DNA from: Alphaproteobacteria bacterium
GTDB taxonomy: Bacteria; Pseudomonadota; Alphaproteobacteria; ATCC43930; CGMCC-115725
Assembly: GCA_028871055.1 (NCBI GenBank)
Contig: JAGWON010000003.1
Coordinates: forward strand, 152,679 to 216,678
Direction of reading: 5' to 3'
Length of the DNA stretch: 64,000 bases
Within the stretch, counting starts at the first letter, position 1. Each line of letters opens with the position of its first letter. Made by a program: the position numbers and the translations under genes. A model generated the notes under the pieces. It worked only from the letters and a program-made list of their open reading frames with translations. It was not told the origin of the DNA and did no database searches. This document shows positions 42,672-51,263 of this stretch, in pieces.

Positions 42672-43832
42672 GTGGCTGCGCGCGGGCGTGTGGTGGTGAT
42701 GCATTTTGCGGGACAGATGCCGCTTGCCGGCATCGCCTGGCAGGCGCTGCATTACCTCGTCGGGCTCCGGCAGCTCGGCTACGACGCCTGGTATGTCGAG
42801 GATCACGGCGCCAACCCCTACGATCCGCGTCGCAACAGCGTCGTCACCGACAACGCGCCGAACATCGCGTATCTCGCGCGGCTGATGACCCGGTTCGGGT
42901 TCGACGGCCGCTGGGCCTATTGGGACGCGATCAAGGACGAGTATCACGGCCTGACGCGCCCGGCGGTGCACGCACTGTTCCGCGACAGCGATGCGTTGCT
43001 CAACGTCTGCGGCGCGACCCGGCTGCGCGAGCACCACCTGGCTTGCAAGCGGCGGCTGATAATCGACACCGATCCGGTCTACGAGCAGATCAAGTACGCC
43101 GAGGCCGATCCAGCGGCGCGCGCCTATCTCGACGCGCACACGCACTTCTTCACCTACGGCGAGAACGTCGGCGGTCCGGGCTGGATCGTGCCGCTCTGCG
43201 GCATCGACTGGCGGCCGACGCGGCCGCCGGTGGTGCTCAATTTCTGGCCCGCCGACGCCGCTGGCGGCGCCTGCTTCACCACGGTCGCAACCTGGGAGAA
43301 CAAGGGCAAGGACATCGCCTTCCGCGGCGAGCGCTATGTCTGGTCGAAACACGGCAACTTCGTCCGCTTCGTCGATCTGCCGCGGCAGGCGAAAAGCTGC
43401 TTCACCGTCGCGTTCAATTCGGCACCCGACGACGCCCGGCGCGAGATCGCCGCCCACGGCTGGACGGTGATCGATGCCCGCGACGTCTCGCTCGAGATCG
43501 ACCGTTACCGCGACTTCATTCGCGGCTCGCGCGGCGAGTTCACCGTCGCCAAGGACATCTATGTCCGGCCGCGCAGCGGCTGGTTCAGCGACCGCAGCGT
43601 CTGCTATCTCGCGGCGGGTCGGCCGGTGATCACGATGGATACCGGCTTCTCGCGCTTCTACCCGGTCGGCGAAGGCCTGTTCGAATATGCCGATGCGACC
43701 GGAGCCCTGGCGGCAGTCGCCGCGATCGAGGCCGATTACGCACGGCACGCGCGTGCGGCGCGCGCGCTGGCCGCCGAATATTTCGCGTCCGACCGCGTGC
43801 TCGCGGCGATGATGGCGGGTGCCGGGCTGTGA
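42672..43832 (+). CDS. Putative glycosyltransferase (GT-B-like)
   Basis: 386 residues from GTG 42672; the frame is open further upstream, and a TTG at 42648 is possible. It begins RVVVMHFAGQMPLAGIAWQA, and has GLRQLGYDAWYVEDHG and, near the C-terminus, CYLAAGRPVITMDTGFSRFYPVGEG, which fits the donor-binding half of GT-B glycosyltransferases. The acceptor is unknown. Its stop overlaps the start of the GT39-like gene by four bases (GTGA), placing it at the head of a five-gene plus-strand operon. Confidence 0.65.
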   Translation: MAARGRVVVMHFAGQMPLAGIAWQALHYLVGLRQLGYDAWYVEDHGANPYDPRRNSVVTDNAPNIAYLARLMTRFGFDGRWAYWDAIKDEYHGLTRPAVHALFRDSDALLNVCGATRLREHHLACKRRLIIDTDPVYEQIKYAEADPAARAYLDAHTHFFTYGENVGGPGWIVPLCGIDWRPTRPPVVLNFWPADAAGGACFTTVATWENKGKDIAFRGERYVWSKHGNFVRFVDLPRQAKSCFTVAFNSAPDDARREIAAHGWTVIDARDVSLEIDRYRDFIRGSRGEFTVAKDIYVRPRSGWFSDRSVCYLAAGRPVITMDTGFSRFYPVGEGLFEYADATGALAAVAAIEADYARHARAARALAAEYFASDRVLAAMMAGAGL

Positions 43833-45523
43833 CCCGGGTCGACCCCATCGCCGAACCCCGACCGGCATCGGCCGCCGCCGTGGCGCGCGTCTCGCGGCTG
43901 GCGGGCCGCGTCGCCTGGGACGATCTGGCGCTGGCGCTGTTCGTCGTGCTGCTGATTCTGGCGCTCGCCACTGTCTGGGATTACGGCGTCACCTGGGACG
44001 AGGACGCCCAGAACTGGTACGGCATCGCCGTCCTCGACTATTACCTCTCCGGCTTCGCCGACCATTCGTTCATGCGGCTCTACGACCTGTTCTATTACGG
44101 GTCGATCTTCGACGCGACCGCGGCGGCGCTCGAGCACGTCTCGCCGTTCGGCACGTTCGAGACGCGTCATCTGCTCAATGCGCTGGTCGGCATCGTCGGG
44201 ATCGTCGGCACCTGGAAGCTCGGCCGGGCGCTCGGCGGGCCGCGCGTCGGCTTCATCGCCGCGCTCTTTCTCGCGCTGACGCCCGACTATTACGGCCAGA
44301 TGTACAACAACCCGAAGGACGTGCCCTTCGCGGCGAGCATGGCGTGGGCACTCTATTATCTGGTGCGCGCCATTCCGCTGCTGCCGCGGCCCGATTGGCG
44401 CATCGTCGTCAAGCTCGGACTCGCCGCCGGCCTCGCCCTCGCGGTGCGCGTCGGCGGCCTGCTGATCTTCGGCTACGTCGGCCTGACGCTTCTGGTCCTC
44501 GTGCTGTGGCAGTTCGCCGAGGACCGGCGGCCGGCGCACGCGATCCGCAGCGCGTCGACGTGCTTCGGCTATGTCCTGCTGCCGGCGCTGGCGGTCGCCT
44601 ATCCGGTGATGCTGCTGTTCTGGCCGTGGGCGCAGCAATCGCCCGTCGTCAATCCGATCGGGGCGCTGATCTACTTCTCGCACGAGATCTTTCCCTATCG
44701 TACGCTGTTCGCCGGCCGCTACGTGCCGGCCGGCGACCTGCCGTGGGAATACCTGCCGACCTATATCGTGCTCAAGCTGCCCGAGCTGGTGCTGGCGCTG
44801 CTCGCGGCGGCGCCGATGCTCGCCCTCCTGCATCTGCGGCGTGTCGGCGCGCAGATTGACCGCGCGCGCGCCATCGGCACGTTCGTGCTCGGCTTCGCCA
44901 TCGTCTTTCCGGTAGCTTATGCCGTCGCCATCAAGGCCGTGCTGTTCGACGGCATGCGGCATTTCATTTTCGTGCTGCCGCCGATCGCGGTGGCGGCCGC
45001 ACTCGCCGCCGAAACGGCGCTCGGCGCGCTCGCCGGGAGCCGGCTGCGGCCGTGGGTCTACGGCGCGCTCGCGCTCTATGGCTTCGTCCAGGTTTCGGTG
45101 ATGGCGCTGCTCCATCCCGACGAATACGTCTACTACAACGCGTTCATCGGCGGCACGCGCGGCGCGCAGGGTCTGTTCCAGCTCGACTATTGGGCCAATT
45201 CCTATGCCGAGGACGCCGGTGCGCTCGCGGCCTATCTGCGCGCCGAATACGGCAACGATTTCGTCAATCACCGCTTCACGGTGTTCGTCTGCGGCCCGCC
45301 CGGCTCGGCGACGGCCTATTTCCCGCCGAACGTCGTCTTTACGCCCGACCGTTCGAAGGCCGAATTCGCCATCGCCTTCACCAGGGACGCATGCGACAAG
45401 TCGGTGACCGGGCGCCCGATCTATCGCGTCGAGCGCATGGGCACGCTGCTTTCGGTGGTGCTGGACCGCCGCGCCGTCCTGGTGCATGGACCGCGTCGCG
45501 CGAACGCCGCGGGCGGCGGCTGA
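43829..45523 (+). CDS. GT39-like (ArnT/PMT-type) membrane glycosyltransferase
   Basis: 564 residues with about ten membrane segments. The first periplasmic loop has YGVTWDEDAQNWYGIA, with the paired acidic residues typical of GT-C enzymes using polyprenyl-phosphate sugars, and NNPKDVPFAASMAWALYYL follows. A soluble C-terminal domain is seen. It should add a lipid-linked sugar to an envelope acceptor on the periplasmic side. Start GTG 43829, overlapping the previous stop. Confidence 0.8.
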   Translation: MTRVDPIAEPRPASAAAVARVSRLAGRVAWDDLALALFVVLLILALATVWDYGVTWDEDAQNWYGIAVLDYYLSGFADHSFMRLYDLFYYGSIFDATAAALEHVSPFGTFETRHLLNALVGIVGIVGTWKLGRALGGPRVGFIAALFLALTPDYYGQMYNNPKDVPFAASMAWALYYLVRAIPLLPRPDWRIVVKLGLAAGLALAVRVGGLLIFGYVGLTLLVLVLWQFAEDRRPAHAIRSASTCFGYVLLPALAVAYPVMLLFWPWAQQSPVVNPIGALIYFSHEIFPYRTLFAGRYVPAGDLPWEYLPTYIVLKLPELVLALLAAAPMLALLHLRRVGAQIDRARAIGTFVLGFAIVFPVAYAVAIKAVLFDGMRHFIFVLPPIAVAAALAAETALGALAGSRLRPWVYGALALYGFVQVSVMALLHPDEYVYYNAFIGGTRGAQGLFQLDYWANSYAEDAGALAAYLRAEYGNDFVNHRFTVFVCGPPGSATAYFPPNVVFTPDRSKAEFAIAFTRDACDKSVTGRPIYRVERMGTLLSVVLDRRAVLVHGPRRANAAGGG

Positions 45524-45528
45524 GCGGC

Positions 45529-46254
45529 GTGGAACGCATCGAATATGAGCGGCTGGCGGCGGTCGAGGACCGCATGTGGTGGACGCGCGCGTTGCGCCGC
45601 AATCTGCTTGCGTTCGGCGCGCGCTTTGCCGAGGCGCCGGCCGCCCGCCTGCTCGACGCCGGCTGCGGTGCCGGCGGCCTGCTTGCGGCGCTCGCGCGCC
45701 AATGTCCGGACGCGACAAGCTTCGGGCTCGACCGCGACGGCTTCGCCTGTCGTCTCGCTCGCGCCAAGGCGGTGCGGCCGGTGACGCAGGGGTCGATCGA
45801 CGCGCTGCCGTTCCGCGATGCCGCCTTCGACGCCGTCTTCAGCGCCGACGTGCTGTGCCATCGCGGCGTCGCCGCGGAGCGCGCGCTCGCCGAGCTGCAA
45901 CGCTGCCTCAAGCCCGGCGGCGCGCTGGTGGTGAACCTGCCGGCTTATCAGTGGCTTTACTCGGCGCACGACCGGGCCGTCGACAACGCCCGGCGCTATC
46001 GCCACGGCGAAGTGGTGCGGCTGCTCGCCGCCGCGGGCTTCGGCCGTATTCGCGCGACCTATTGGAACACGGTGCTGTTCCCGCTGATGCTGGCGCGGCG
46101 GCTGCTGCGCACCGGCGGCAGCGAGGTCGGCCTGCTGCCGGCGCCGTTCGAGCGCCTGTTCGACGCGGCGGCGTCGGCCGAATCGGCCCTGCTCAGATCG
46201 GGCTTGCGTCTTCCCTTCGGCGGCTCGATTCTGGCCGTCGGAATCCGCCCATGA
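45529..46254 (+). CDS. SAM-dependent methyltransferase (class I)
   Basis: 241 residues with a Rossmann methyltransferase core: motif I ARLLDAGCGAGGLLAAL, acidic end of strand 2 FGLDRDG, then GSIDALPFRDAAFDAVFSADV and LKPGGALVVNLPAY. The substrate may be a sugar or lipid intermediate of the surrounding pathway. GTG start at 45529, five bases after the GT39 stop; the ATGA junction overlaps the GT2 gene. Confidence 0.85.
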   Translation: MERIEYERLAAVEDRMWWTRALRRNLLAFGARFAEAPAARLLDAGCGAGGLLAALARQCPDATSFGLDRDGFACRLARAKAVRPVTQGSIDALPFRDAAFDAVFSADVLCHRGVAAERALAELQRCLKPGGALVVNLPAYQWLYSAHDRAVDNARRYRHGEVVRLLAAAGFGRIRATYWNTVLFPLMLARRLLRTGGSEVGLLPAPFERLFDAAASAESALLRSGLRLPFGGSILAVGIRP

Positions 46255-47234
46255 CCGCGCCCGCGCTCAGCATCGTCATCCCGGTCTATAACGGCGCGCA
46301 GAGCATCGGCGCGCTGGTCGACGCGCTCCAGACGCTCGACGTTGCGGGCGGTCACGAGATCGTGCTGGTCAACGACTGCAGCCCGGACAACAGTCTCGAA
46401 GTGTGCCGCGATCTGCTGGCGCGCGCGCGGGTGCCGATCACGCTCGTCGAGCTGGCGCGCAATTTCGGCGAGCACAACGCGGTGATGGCCGGGTTCCATC
46501 AGGCGCGCGGCGCGCACGTCGTCACCATGGACGACGATCTGCAGAATCCGCCGGGCGAGGTGCTGCGCCTGCTTCGGCACGCGCAACGCACCGGCGCCGA
46601 CGTCGTCTATGCCCGACCCATCGACAAACAGCATTCTGGATGGCGCAACCTGGGCAGCCGCTTCGCCAACCGCGTCGCCGATTTCGTCCTCGACAAGCCG
46701 AAGGGACTTTACCTTTCGAGCTTCCGCTGCATCAGCGCCTTCGCCGTGCACCAGGCGATCGCCTATGAAGGGCCTTTTCCCTATGTCGACGGCCTGCTGC
46801 TGCAGATCACGCAGCGCGTCGAGAGCCTCGCGGTCGAGCACCTGGCGCGCGCCCATGGCCGCAGCAACTATACGCTGCGCCGGCTGGTGCGGCTGTGGCT
46901 CAGCATGGCCGTCAATTTCTCGGTGATGCCGCTGCGCCTGTCGACCTTCACCGGCATCGGCCTCAGCATCCTTGGCGTCGTCGGCGCGGCATGGGCGGCC
47001 GCCTCGGCGCTGTTCTTCGAGGAGACGCCGCCCGGCTGGGCATCGCTCACCGTCGCCGTGATGCTGCTGTCGGGCGTGCAGCTTCTCATCCTCGGCCTGC
47101 TCGGCGAATATCTCGGCCGCCTCTATCTCACCGTCAACCGCAAGCCGCAGACGGTGGTGCGTGCCATCACGCGCGGCGAAGCGGCCGAGCACGGCCAGCG
47201 ACGCGGCGCGAGCAGCGCAATACGGCGGGTGTGA
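46251..47234 (+). CDS. Glycosyltransferase family 2 with two C-terminal membrane segments (ArnC/GtrB-like)
   Basis: 327 residues. The N-terminal GT-A domain has SIVIPVYNGAQSIGALVDAL, NDCSPDNS and the metal motif TMDDDLQNPPGE. Two hydrophobic segments follow at ~230-310. This is the layout of polyprenyl-phosphate glycosyltransferases such as ArnC, GtrB and DPM1-like enzymes, which charge undecaprenyl phosphate with a sugar. The GT39 and SMR-type genes of the operon would then use and flip that product. Confidence 0.88.
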   Translation: MTAPALSIVIPVYNGAQSIGALVDALQTLDVAGGHEIVLVNDCSPDNSLEVCRDLLARARVPITLVELARNFGEHNAVMAGFHQARGAHVVTMDDDLQNPPGEVLRLLRHAQRTGADVVYARPIDKQHSGWRNLGSRFANRVADFVLDKPKGLYLSSFRCISAFAVHQAIAYEGPFPYVDGLLLQITQRVESLAVEHLARAHGRSNYTLRRLVRLWLSMAVNFSVMPLRLSTFTGIGLSILGVVGAAWAAASALFFEETPPGWASLTVAVMLLSGVQLLILGLLGEYLGRLYLTVNRKPQTVVRAITRGEAAEHGQRRGASSAIRRV

Positions 47235-47578
47235 TGCCGGTGCTGCTGCCCTATTACGCCGCGCTGTTCGGCGGCATCCTGATCGCGGTCTGCGGCCAGC
47301 TCCTGCTCAAGGTCGGGGTTCAGCGCACGCCCGACTTCCTGGCGCAGATCACCAACGGCTTCACCATCGTCGGCGTCGGCTTCTACGGCTGCGCCGCATT
47401 CCTCTATCTCATCGCCATCCGCAGGATTCCGCTCTCGGTCGCCTATCCGTCGGTGGCGGTGAGCTACGTCGTCGTCGCGCTGGTGGCGCATTTTTTCTGG
47501 GAAGAAACGCTGACCGCCGGCAAGATCGGCGCGATCCTGCTCATCCTCGCCGGCGTCGCGCTGCTCCAGCGCGCTTAG
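47234..47578 (+). CDS. SMR/EamA-like small membrane transporter (ArnE/ArnF-type flippase candidate)
   Basis: 114 residues with four membrane segments, the small multidrug resistance size. The third and fourth segments (RRIPLSVAYPSVAVSYVVVA, AGKIGAILLILAGVALL) match the SMR/EamA pattern. In the Arn pathway similar small proteins flip undecaprenyl-phosphate-aminoarabinose. Overlap with the GT2 stop (TGATG) and the gene order support a flippase role for a lipid-linked sugar (inference). Last gene of the plus-strand operon. Confidence 0.75.
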   Translation: MPVLLPYYAALFGGILIAVCGQLLLKVGVQRTPDFLAQITNGFTIVGVGFYGCAAFLYLIAIRRIPLSVAYPSVAVSYVVVALVAHFFWEETLTAGKIGAILLILAGVALLQRA

Positions 47579-47607
47579 GCCGCGGCACGTGGCACACCGC
47601 CTCTGCC

Positions 47608-47683
47608 GTCATGGCCGGGCGTGTCCCGGCCATCCACGCCTTGGCCAGCAAAAGACGTGGATGCGCGGGTCAAACCCCCGCAT
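47608..47683. repeat. Compound REP-type palindrome
   Basis: ATGGCCGGG (47611-47619) pairs with CCCGGCCAT (47625-47633). A second palindrome ATGCGCGGGT / ACCCCCGCAT (47661-47682, one mismatch) follows, with CCACGCC and GACGTGG between. This paired layout (GTCATGGCCGGG ... CCGCATGACG) is common in Rhizobiales intergenic DNA. The gap 47579-47891 contains no gene. Confidence 0.8.
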
Positions 47684-47800
47684 GACGAAGAGGAATTTTC
47701 ACCGTCGAGGCACGGAGAGCGGGAGGACCGGAGCTTTCTCTTCGTGTCCTCCGTGTCTCCGTGGAGAAGCCGCCGCGCCGGACGTCGCACCCCTCCCATT

Positions 47801-47823
47801 CCCTCCCCCTCGAGGGGGGAGGG
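47801..47823. repeat. Palindromic GC-clamp repeat
   Basis: CCCTCCCCCTCGAGGGGGG plus AGGG is a near-perfect palindrome centred on CTCGAG, within CCCTCCCATT...GGGTTAGGGTGGGGGTG, a familiar intergenic motif of rhizobial genomes. It could act as a weak two-way terminator between the SMR-type gene and the aminotransferase gene. Confidence 0.7.
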
Positions 47824-47891
47824 TTAGGGTGGGGGTGATCGGCGGCCATCACCAAATTTTTGCACCCGTCTTCAACGCGTCGCTACCCGGA

Positions 47892-49028
47892 TCAAGTCCC
47901 GGCATCGCACAAAGAAGCTTTAATCGTCCCGACCACCCGCGCAATGTCGGCCGCGCCGAGTTCCGGAAACATCGGCAGGCTGAGGACCTCGCGCGCCGCC
48001 CGCTCGCTTTCGCCGAGGCCGCCGGGATCGAGCGCGACGCGGCCGGCGTAGGCGGGCTGGAGGTGAACCGGCATCGGATAGTGGACCGCCGTGCCGATGC
48101 CGGCGCGGTCGAGCGCGGCGCGCAGATCGTCGCGCCGCTTCGCGCGCACGACGTATTGGTGGAAGACGTGCGTCGCGCCGGGCCGAAGCTGCGGCAGGCC
48201 GAGATCGGCGTTTGCCAGGCCGCGATCGTAACGCGCGGCGAGCGCGGCGCGCCGGGCATTGGCGCGATCGAGCCCGGTGAGCTTGACGCGCAGCACCGCC
48301 GCCTGGATCGGATCGAGCCGCGAATTCATCCCCGGCGTCGCGCTGACATAGCGCTCGCGCCAGCCATATTCGCGCAGCGCGCGCACGCGCGCGGCACGCG
48401 CGGCGTCGTCCGTCAGCACCGCGCCGGCGTCGCCGAAGGCGCCGAGATTCTTGGTCGGATAGAAGCTGAAGCAGGCAACGTCGCCGAAGCTGCCGAGCCG
48501 CTGGCCGCCGAGGGTTGCGCCGTGGCTCTGGGCGCAGTCCTCGATCACCTTGACGCCGTGCCGGCGCGCCAACGGCAGGAGAGCGCCGAGATCGGCCGCC
48601 TGGCCGTAGAGATGGACCGCGATCGCCGCGCCGACGCGCAGCCCGCCGGCGAGCGCGCGTTCGAAGGCGGCGGGAGCGAGCGTATAGGTCGCCGGATCGA
48701 TGTCGAGCAGCAGCGGCGCCAGACCCGCCAGCTCGATCGCCGCCACGGTGGCGACCGCGGTATGCGACGCGGTGGCGACCGTCGTTCCGGGCGGCAAGCC
48801 GAGCGCGCGCAGCGCGAGGATCAGCGCATCCGTGCCCGAGGCGACGCCGACGGCGTGGCGGCAACCGATATAGGCGGCGAATTCGCGCTCGAAGGCCTCG
48901 ACCTCCGGACCGAGGATATAGCGGCCGCTCGCCAGAACGCGCGCCACGGCCCGATCGATGCGCGAGCGCGCGGCGCGATAAGACGCGATCGGCGCCGCCT
49001 GGGGGACGGGTTTGTCGCGTGTCGCCAT
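47892..49028 (-). CDS. DegT/DnrJ/EryC1/StrS-family sugar aminotransferase
   Basis: 378 residues, fold-type I PLP enzyme. The PLP lysine is in FYPTKNLGAFGD, the phosphate-binding turn in VASGTDALILALRALG, and EDCAQSHGA and NSRLDPIQAAVL are family motifs. It would aminate a nucleotide-linked keto-sugar. Start MATRDKPVP at 49028 is 4 bases after the epimerase stop, so the two genes form an operon making an amino sugar, probably for the glycosyltransferases on the other strand. Confidence 0.9.
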   Translation of the reverse strand: MATRDKPVPQAAPIASYRAARSRIDRAVARVLASGRYILGPEVEAFEREFAAYIGCRHAVGVASGTDALILALRALGLPPGTTVATASHTAVATVAAIELAGLAPLLLDIDPATYTLAPAAFERALAGGLRVGAAIAVHLYGQAADLGALLPLARRHGVKVIEDCAQSHGATLGGQRLGSFGDVACFSFYPTKNLGAFGDAGAVLTDDAARAARVRALREYGWRERYVSATPGMNSRLDPIQAAVLRVKLTGLDRANARRAALAARYDRGLANADLGLPQLRPGATHVFHQYVVRAKRRDDLRAALDRAGIGTAVHYPMPVHLQPAYAGRVALDPGGLGESERAAREVLSLPMFPELGAADIARVVGTIKASLCDAGT

Positions 49029-49032
49029 GACG

Positions 49033-50028
49033 TCAGAGATACGGTTCGAGATTGCCGCGATAATAGTCGAGCGTGCGCGCCAGCCCGTCCTTGAGCGCGA
49101 CGCGCGGCTTCCAGCCGGTGACACGGCGGAACAGCCGGTCGTCGGCGTGATAGTCGCCGATGTCGATGCGCTTGCGTGCGGCCGGGAATGGCTCGATCGT
49201 GTAATCGCCGGCGCCGTTGGCGATGATCACGGCGTCCGCCAGCCGCTTCAGCGTAACGCGCCGGCCGCCGCCGATATTGAAGACGCCGCCTTCGGCCTCC
49301 GACACCGCGGCGGCGAGGAGCAGCGCGTCGACGGCATCGTCGACATAAGTCAGGTCGCGCAGCTGCTCGCCTTCCCAGACCTCGAACGGCGCGCCCTCGA
49401 GCACGGCGCGCAGCCAGGCGCCGAGAAAACTCTGGTGGCCGTCCTTGATGCGCATGCGCGGCCCGTAAGTATTGGTCAGCCGCAGCACCGACGACTTGAT
49501 GCCGTAAACCTCGCGATAGAGCGTGTGATAGGCCTCGGCGGCCAGCTTGTGGATGCCGTTGACGTCGACCGGCGCGAGCGGATGCCGTTCGTCGACCGGA
49601 AGATAGTGCGGCTTGCCGTAGACCTGCCGGGTCGAGGCGAACACCACGGCAATGTCGGGCGCGACCTTGCGGCAGGTATCGAGCAGGCGGAGCGCGACGC
49701 GACAGTTGAGGTCCAAATCGTCGAAGGGCGCATCCATCGACCCCTGATGGCTGGTCTGGCCGGCGAGGTTGAAGAGATATTCACGGCCTTCGACGAACGG
49801 GATCGCATCGGTCTCGCGCAAATCGGCGATCTCGATCGCGACCCGACCGCGCGCACCATCCAGGTTGTACCGGTTGCCGCCGAGATCGGGCAGCAGCGCG
49901 TCGACCGCCAACACTTCGGCGCCGAACTCGCCGAGCCGCCGCGCCAGGTTCGAGCCGATGAAGCCGAGGCCGCCGGCGATGGTCACGCGCGCGCCGGCGA
50001 ACGCGGCGCGCAGCGCCTCTTCGGTCAT
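49033..50028 (-). CDS. NAD-dependent epimerase/dehydratase (extended SDR)
   Basis: 331 residues. Rossmann motif TIAGGLGFIGSNLARRL, then FNLAGQTSHQGSM, VFASTRQVYG and LRLTNTYGPRM, all typical of extended SDRs acting on nucleotide sugars. At the catalytic Y-x3-K the sequence is VDVNGIHKLAAE: the lysine is kept, but asparagine replaces tyrosine. Some natural subfamilies share that change, so it may be active by a modified mechanism. ATG 50028 is chosen; the frame is open to 50136. Confidence 0.85.
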   Translation of the reverse strand: MTEEALRAAFAGARVTIAGGLGFIGSNLARRLGEFGAEVLAVDALLPDLGGNRYNLDGARGRVAIEIADLRETDAIPFVEGREYLFNLAGQTSHQGSMDAPFDDLDLNCRVALRLLDTCRKVAPDIAVVFASTRQVYGKPHYLPVDERHPLAPVDVNGIHKLAAEAYHTLYREVYGIKSSVLRLTNTYGPRMRIKDGHQSFLGAWLRAVLEGAPFEVWEGEQLRDLTYVDDAVDALLLAAAVSEAEGGVFNIGGGRRVTLKRLADAVIIANGAGDYTIEPFPAARKRIDIGDYHADDRLFRRVTGWKPRVALKDGLARTLDYYRGNLEPYL

Positions 50029-50126
50029 CGGCGGAGCCGCGGCGCGGCGGAAAACGGCGTCATGGCGGGCATGTTTGCCGAGTCGGGCTTGCCGCGCAAG
50101 CCGCCCCTGTGATTCCCTGGGCGGGT

Positions 50127-50747
50127 ATGCCGCCATGGCCCAAATGGATGCGCGGCGCGGCGCTGGCCGCAGCGCTGCTGGCGCCAGCCGGCTGCGGGCC
50201 GCGCCATCGGCCGCCGCCGGTCGTCTATCTGCCGCCGGCGGTCTGCCGCGCCGATCTCGACCGGCTGCACGTCCGATACGTCAGCGCGCAGGCGCCCGAA
50301 GGTCCGTGTCCGGTCTACGACGCGGTGCGCGTCAGCGCCGCCGCTGTTCCCTGGAACCAATCCGGCCTGGTCACCTGCGACCTCGCGCTCCGTCTCGATC
50401 GGTTCACCCGCGAGATCGTCGAGCCGGCGGCGCGACACTATCTCCACGCGGCGGTGACCCAGCTGCGTCACTTCGGGACCTATTCGTGCCGCGGCCAGCC
50501 CAACGGCGAATGGAGCGAGCACGCCAAGGGCGACGCCATCGACGTCGCCGGCTTCGTGCTCGACGACGGCGAGACGGTGACGGTGGCGCAGGACTGGCGT
50601 GGCGACGGACCCAAAAGCGAATTCCTGCACGCGGTGGCGCGCGGCGCCTGCCGGCTGTTCAGCGCCGTGCTGACGCCGCACACCGACTACGACCACCGCA
50701 ACCACTTTCATCTCGACATCGGTCCGTGGAAGGACTGCAGCGTGTGA
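50127..50747 (+). CDS. Extensin-like lipoprotein (Extensin_2 domain)
   Basis: 206 residues. A lipoprotein signal (LAAALLAPAGC, lipobox APAGC) precedes a domain with the extensin-like C-terminal pattern: HFGTYSCRGQPNGEWSEHAK, DAIDVAGF and DYDHRNHFHLDIGPW. The His/Asp arrangement resembles the zinc site of M15-type D,D-peptidases, so a peptidoglycan-related role is plausible but untested. ATG 50127 is preferred over GTG 50109 because it starts the signal. The gene diverges from the epimerase gene. Confidence 0.85.
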   Translation: MPPWPKWMRGAALAAALLAPAGCGPRHRPPPVVYLPPAVCRADLDRLHVRYVSAQAPEGPCPVYDAVRVSAAAVPWNQSGLVTCDLALRLDRFTREIVEPAARHYLHAAVTQLRHFGTYSCRGQPNGEWSEHAKGDAIDVAGFVLDDGETVTVAQDWRGDGPKSEFLHAVARGACRLFSAVLTPHTDYDHRNHFHLDIGPWKDCSV

Positions 50748-50791
50748 CGCGCCGCTCGCGGCAAATTTCCACTGAATTGAATCGGTGCGGC

Positions 50792-50895
50792 CTTCGAGAC
50801 GCGCCTGCGGCGCTCCTCAGGCTGAGGAAATTTTCTTCGTGCCATCAATAACCTACCTCATGCTGAGGAGCGGTGCGCAGCACCGCGTCTCGAAG
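50792..50895. repeat. Rhizobial-type palindromic element with 12-bp terminal inverted repeats
   Basis: CTTCGAGACGCG (50792-50803) and its exact complement CGCGTCTCGAAG (50884-50895) enclose a 104-base unit with an inner stem CTCCTCAG...CTGAGGAG. Units beginning CTTCGAGACGC...CCTCA...TGAGGA are widespread in Bradyrhizobium-like genomes. This is the first of three palindromic units in the gene-free stretch 50748-51263. Confidence 0.85.
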
Positions 50896-50970
50896 CACGC
50901 GAGATGTCGATGCAGCAGCAACCTGCTCTCGCAGGGGGCAATGATGAGGCTGACACACGCCTTCGTCACC

Positions 50971-51061
50971 CCCGCGCAAGCGGGAGTCCAGAGCCTGCCC
51001 CGGACTTGATCCGGGGGCGGCCATCCGATTTGTGGCCCTGGATTCCCGCTTCCGCGGGAAT
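50971..51061. repeat. Two REP-type hairpins
   Basis: CCCGC (50971-50975) with GCGGG (50980-50984), and ATTCCCGC (51042-51049) with GCGGGAAT (51054-51061), each around four bases. They have the usual repetitive-palindrome form 'gcaagcgggagtccag' / 'gattcccgcttccgcgggaatgac' written here in parts. No coding capacity. Confidence 0.8.
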
Positions 51062-51069
51062 GACGATGT

Positions 51070-51248
51070 CTAGAGCATGATCCGGTTAGGCCTAGGCCGA
51101 ACCACTCTCTGCCGTCATTGCCGCGAAAGCGGCAATCCAGGGCAAGTGACTTCCGCTTCTGCGGCACAGGCTTCGGCTGTTGCCCTGGGCACCCGCTTTC
51201 GCGGGTGCGACGACTGGAGTGGTTCGTCTTGATTGCATCATGCTCTAG
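51070..51248. repeat. MITE-like element with ~30-bp imperfect terminal inverted repeats
   Basis: The left arm starts CTAGAGCATGAT (51070) and runs to CGAACCACTC (51107). The right arm runs from GAGTGGTTCG (51217) to ATCATGCTCTAG (51248), its inverted complement with differences inside. The 179-base unit encloses further hairpins (CCGCGAAAGCGG; CCCGCTTTCGCGGG). It has no ORF, ends 15 bases from the S4 gene stop and could be a mobilisable repeat. Confidence 0.8.
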
Positions 51249-51263
51249 GCGTGGCGATTCAAT

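Noticed and set aside
42635..45523. Single 962-residue glycosyltransferase
   Set aside because: The first 400 codons are a shadow of the upstream glycosyltransferase gene. The GTG at 43829 overlapping its stop is the natural start.
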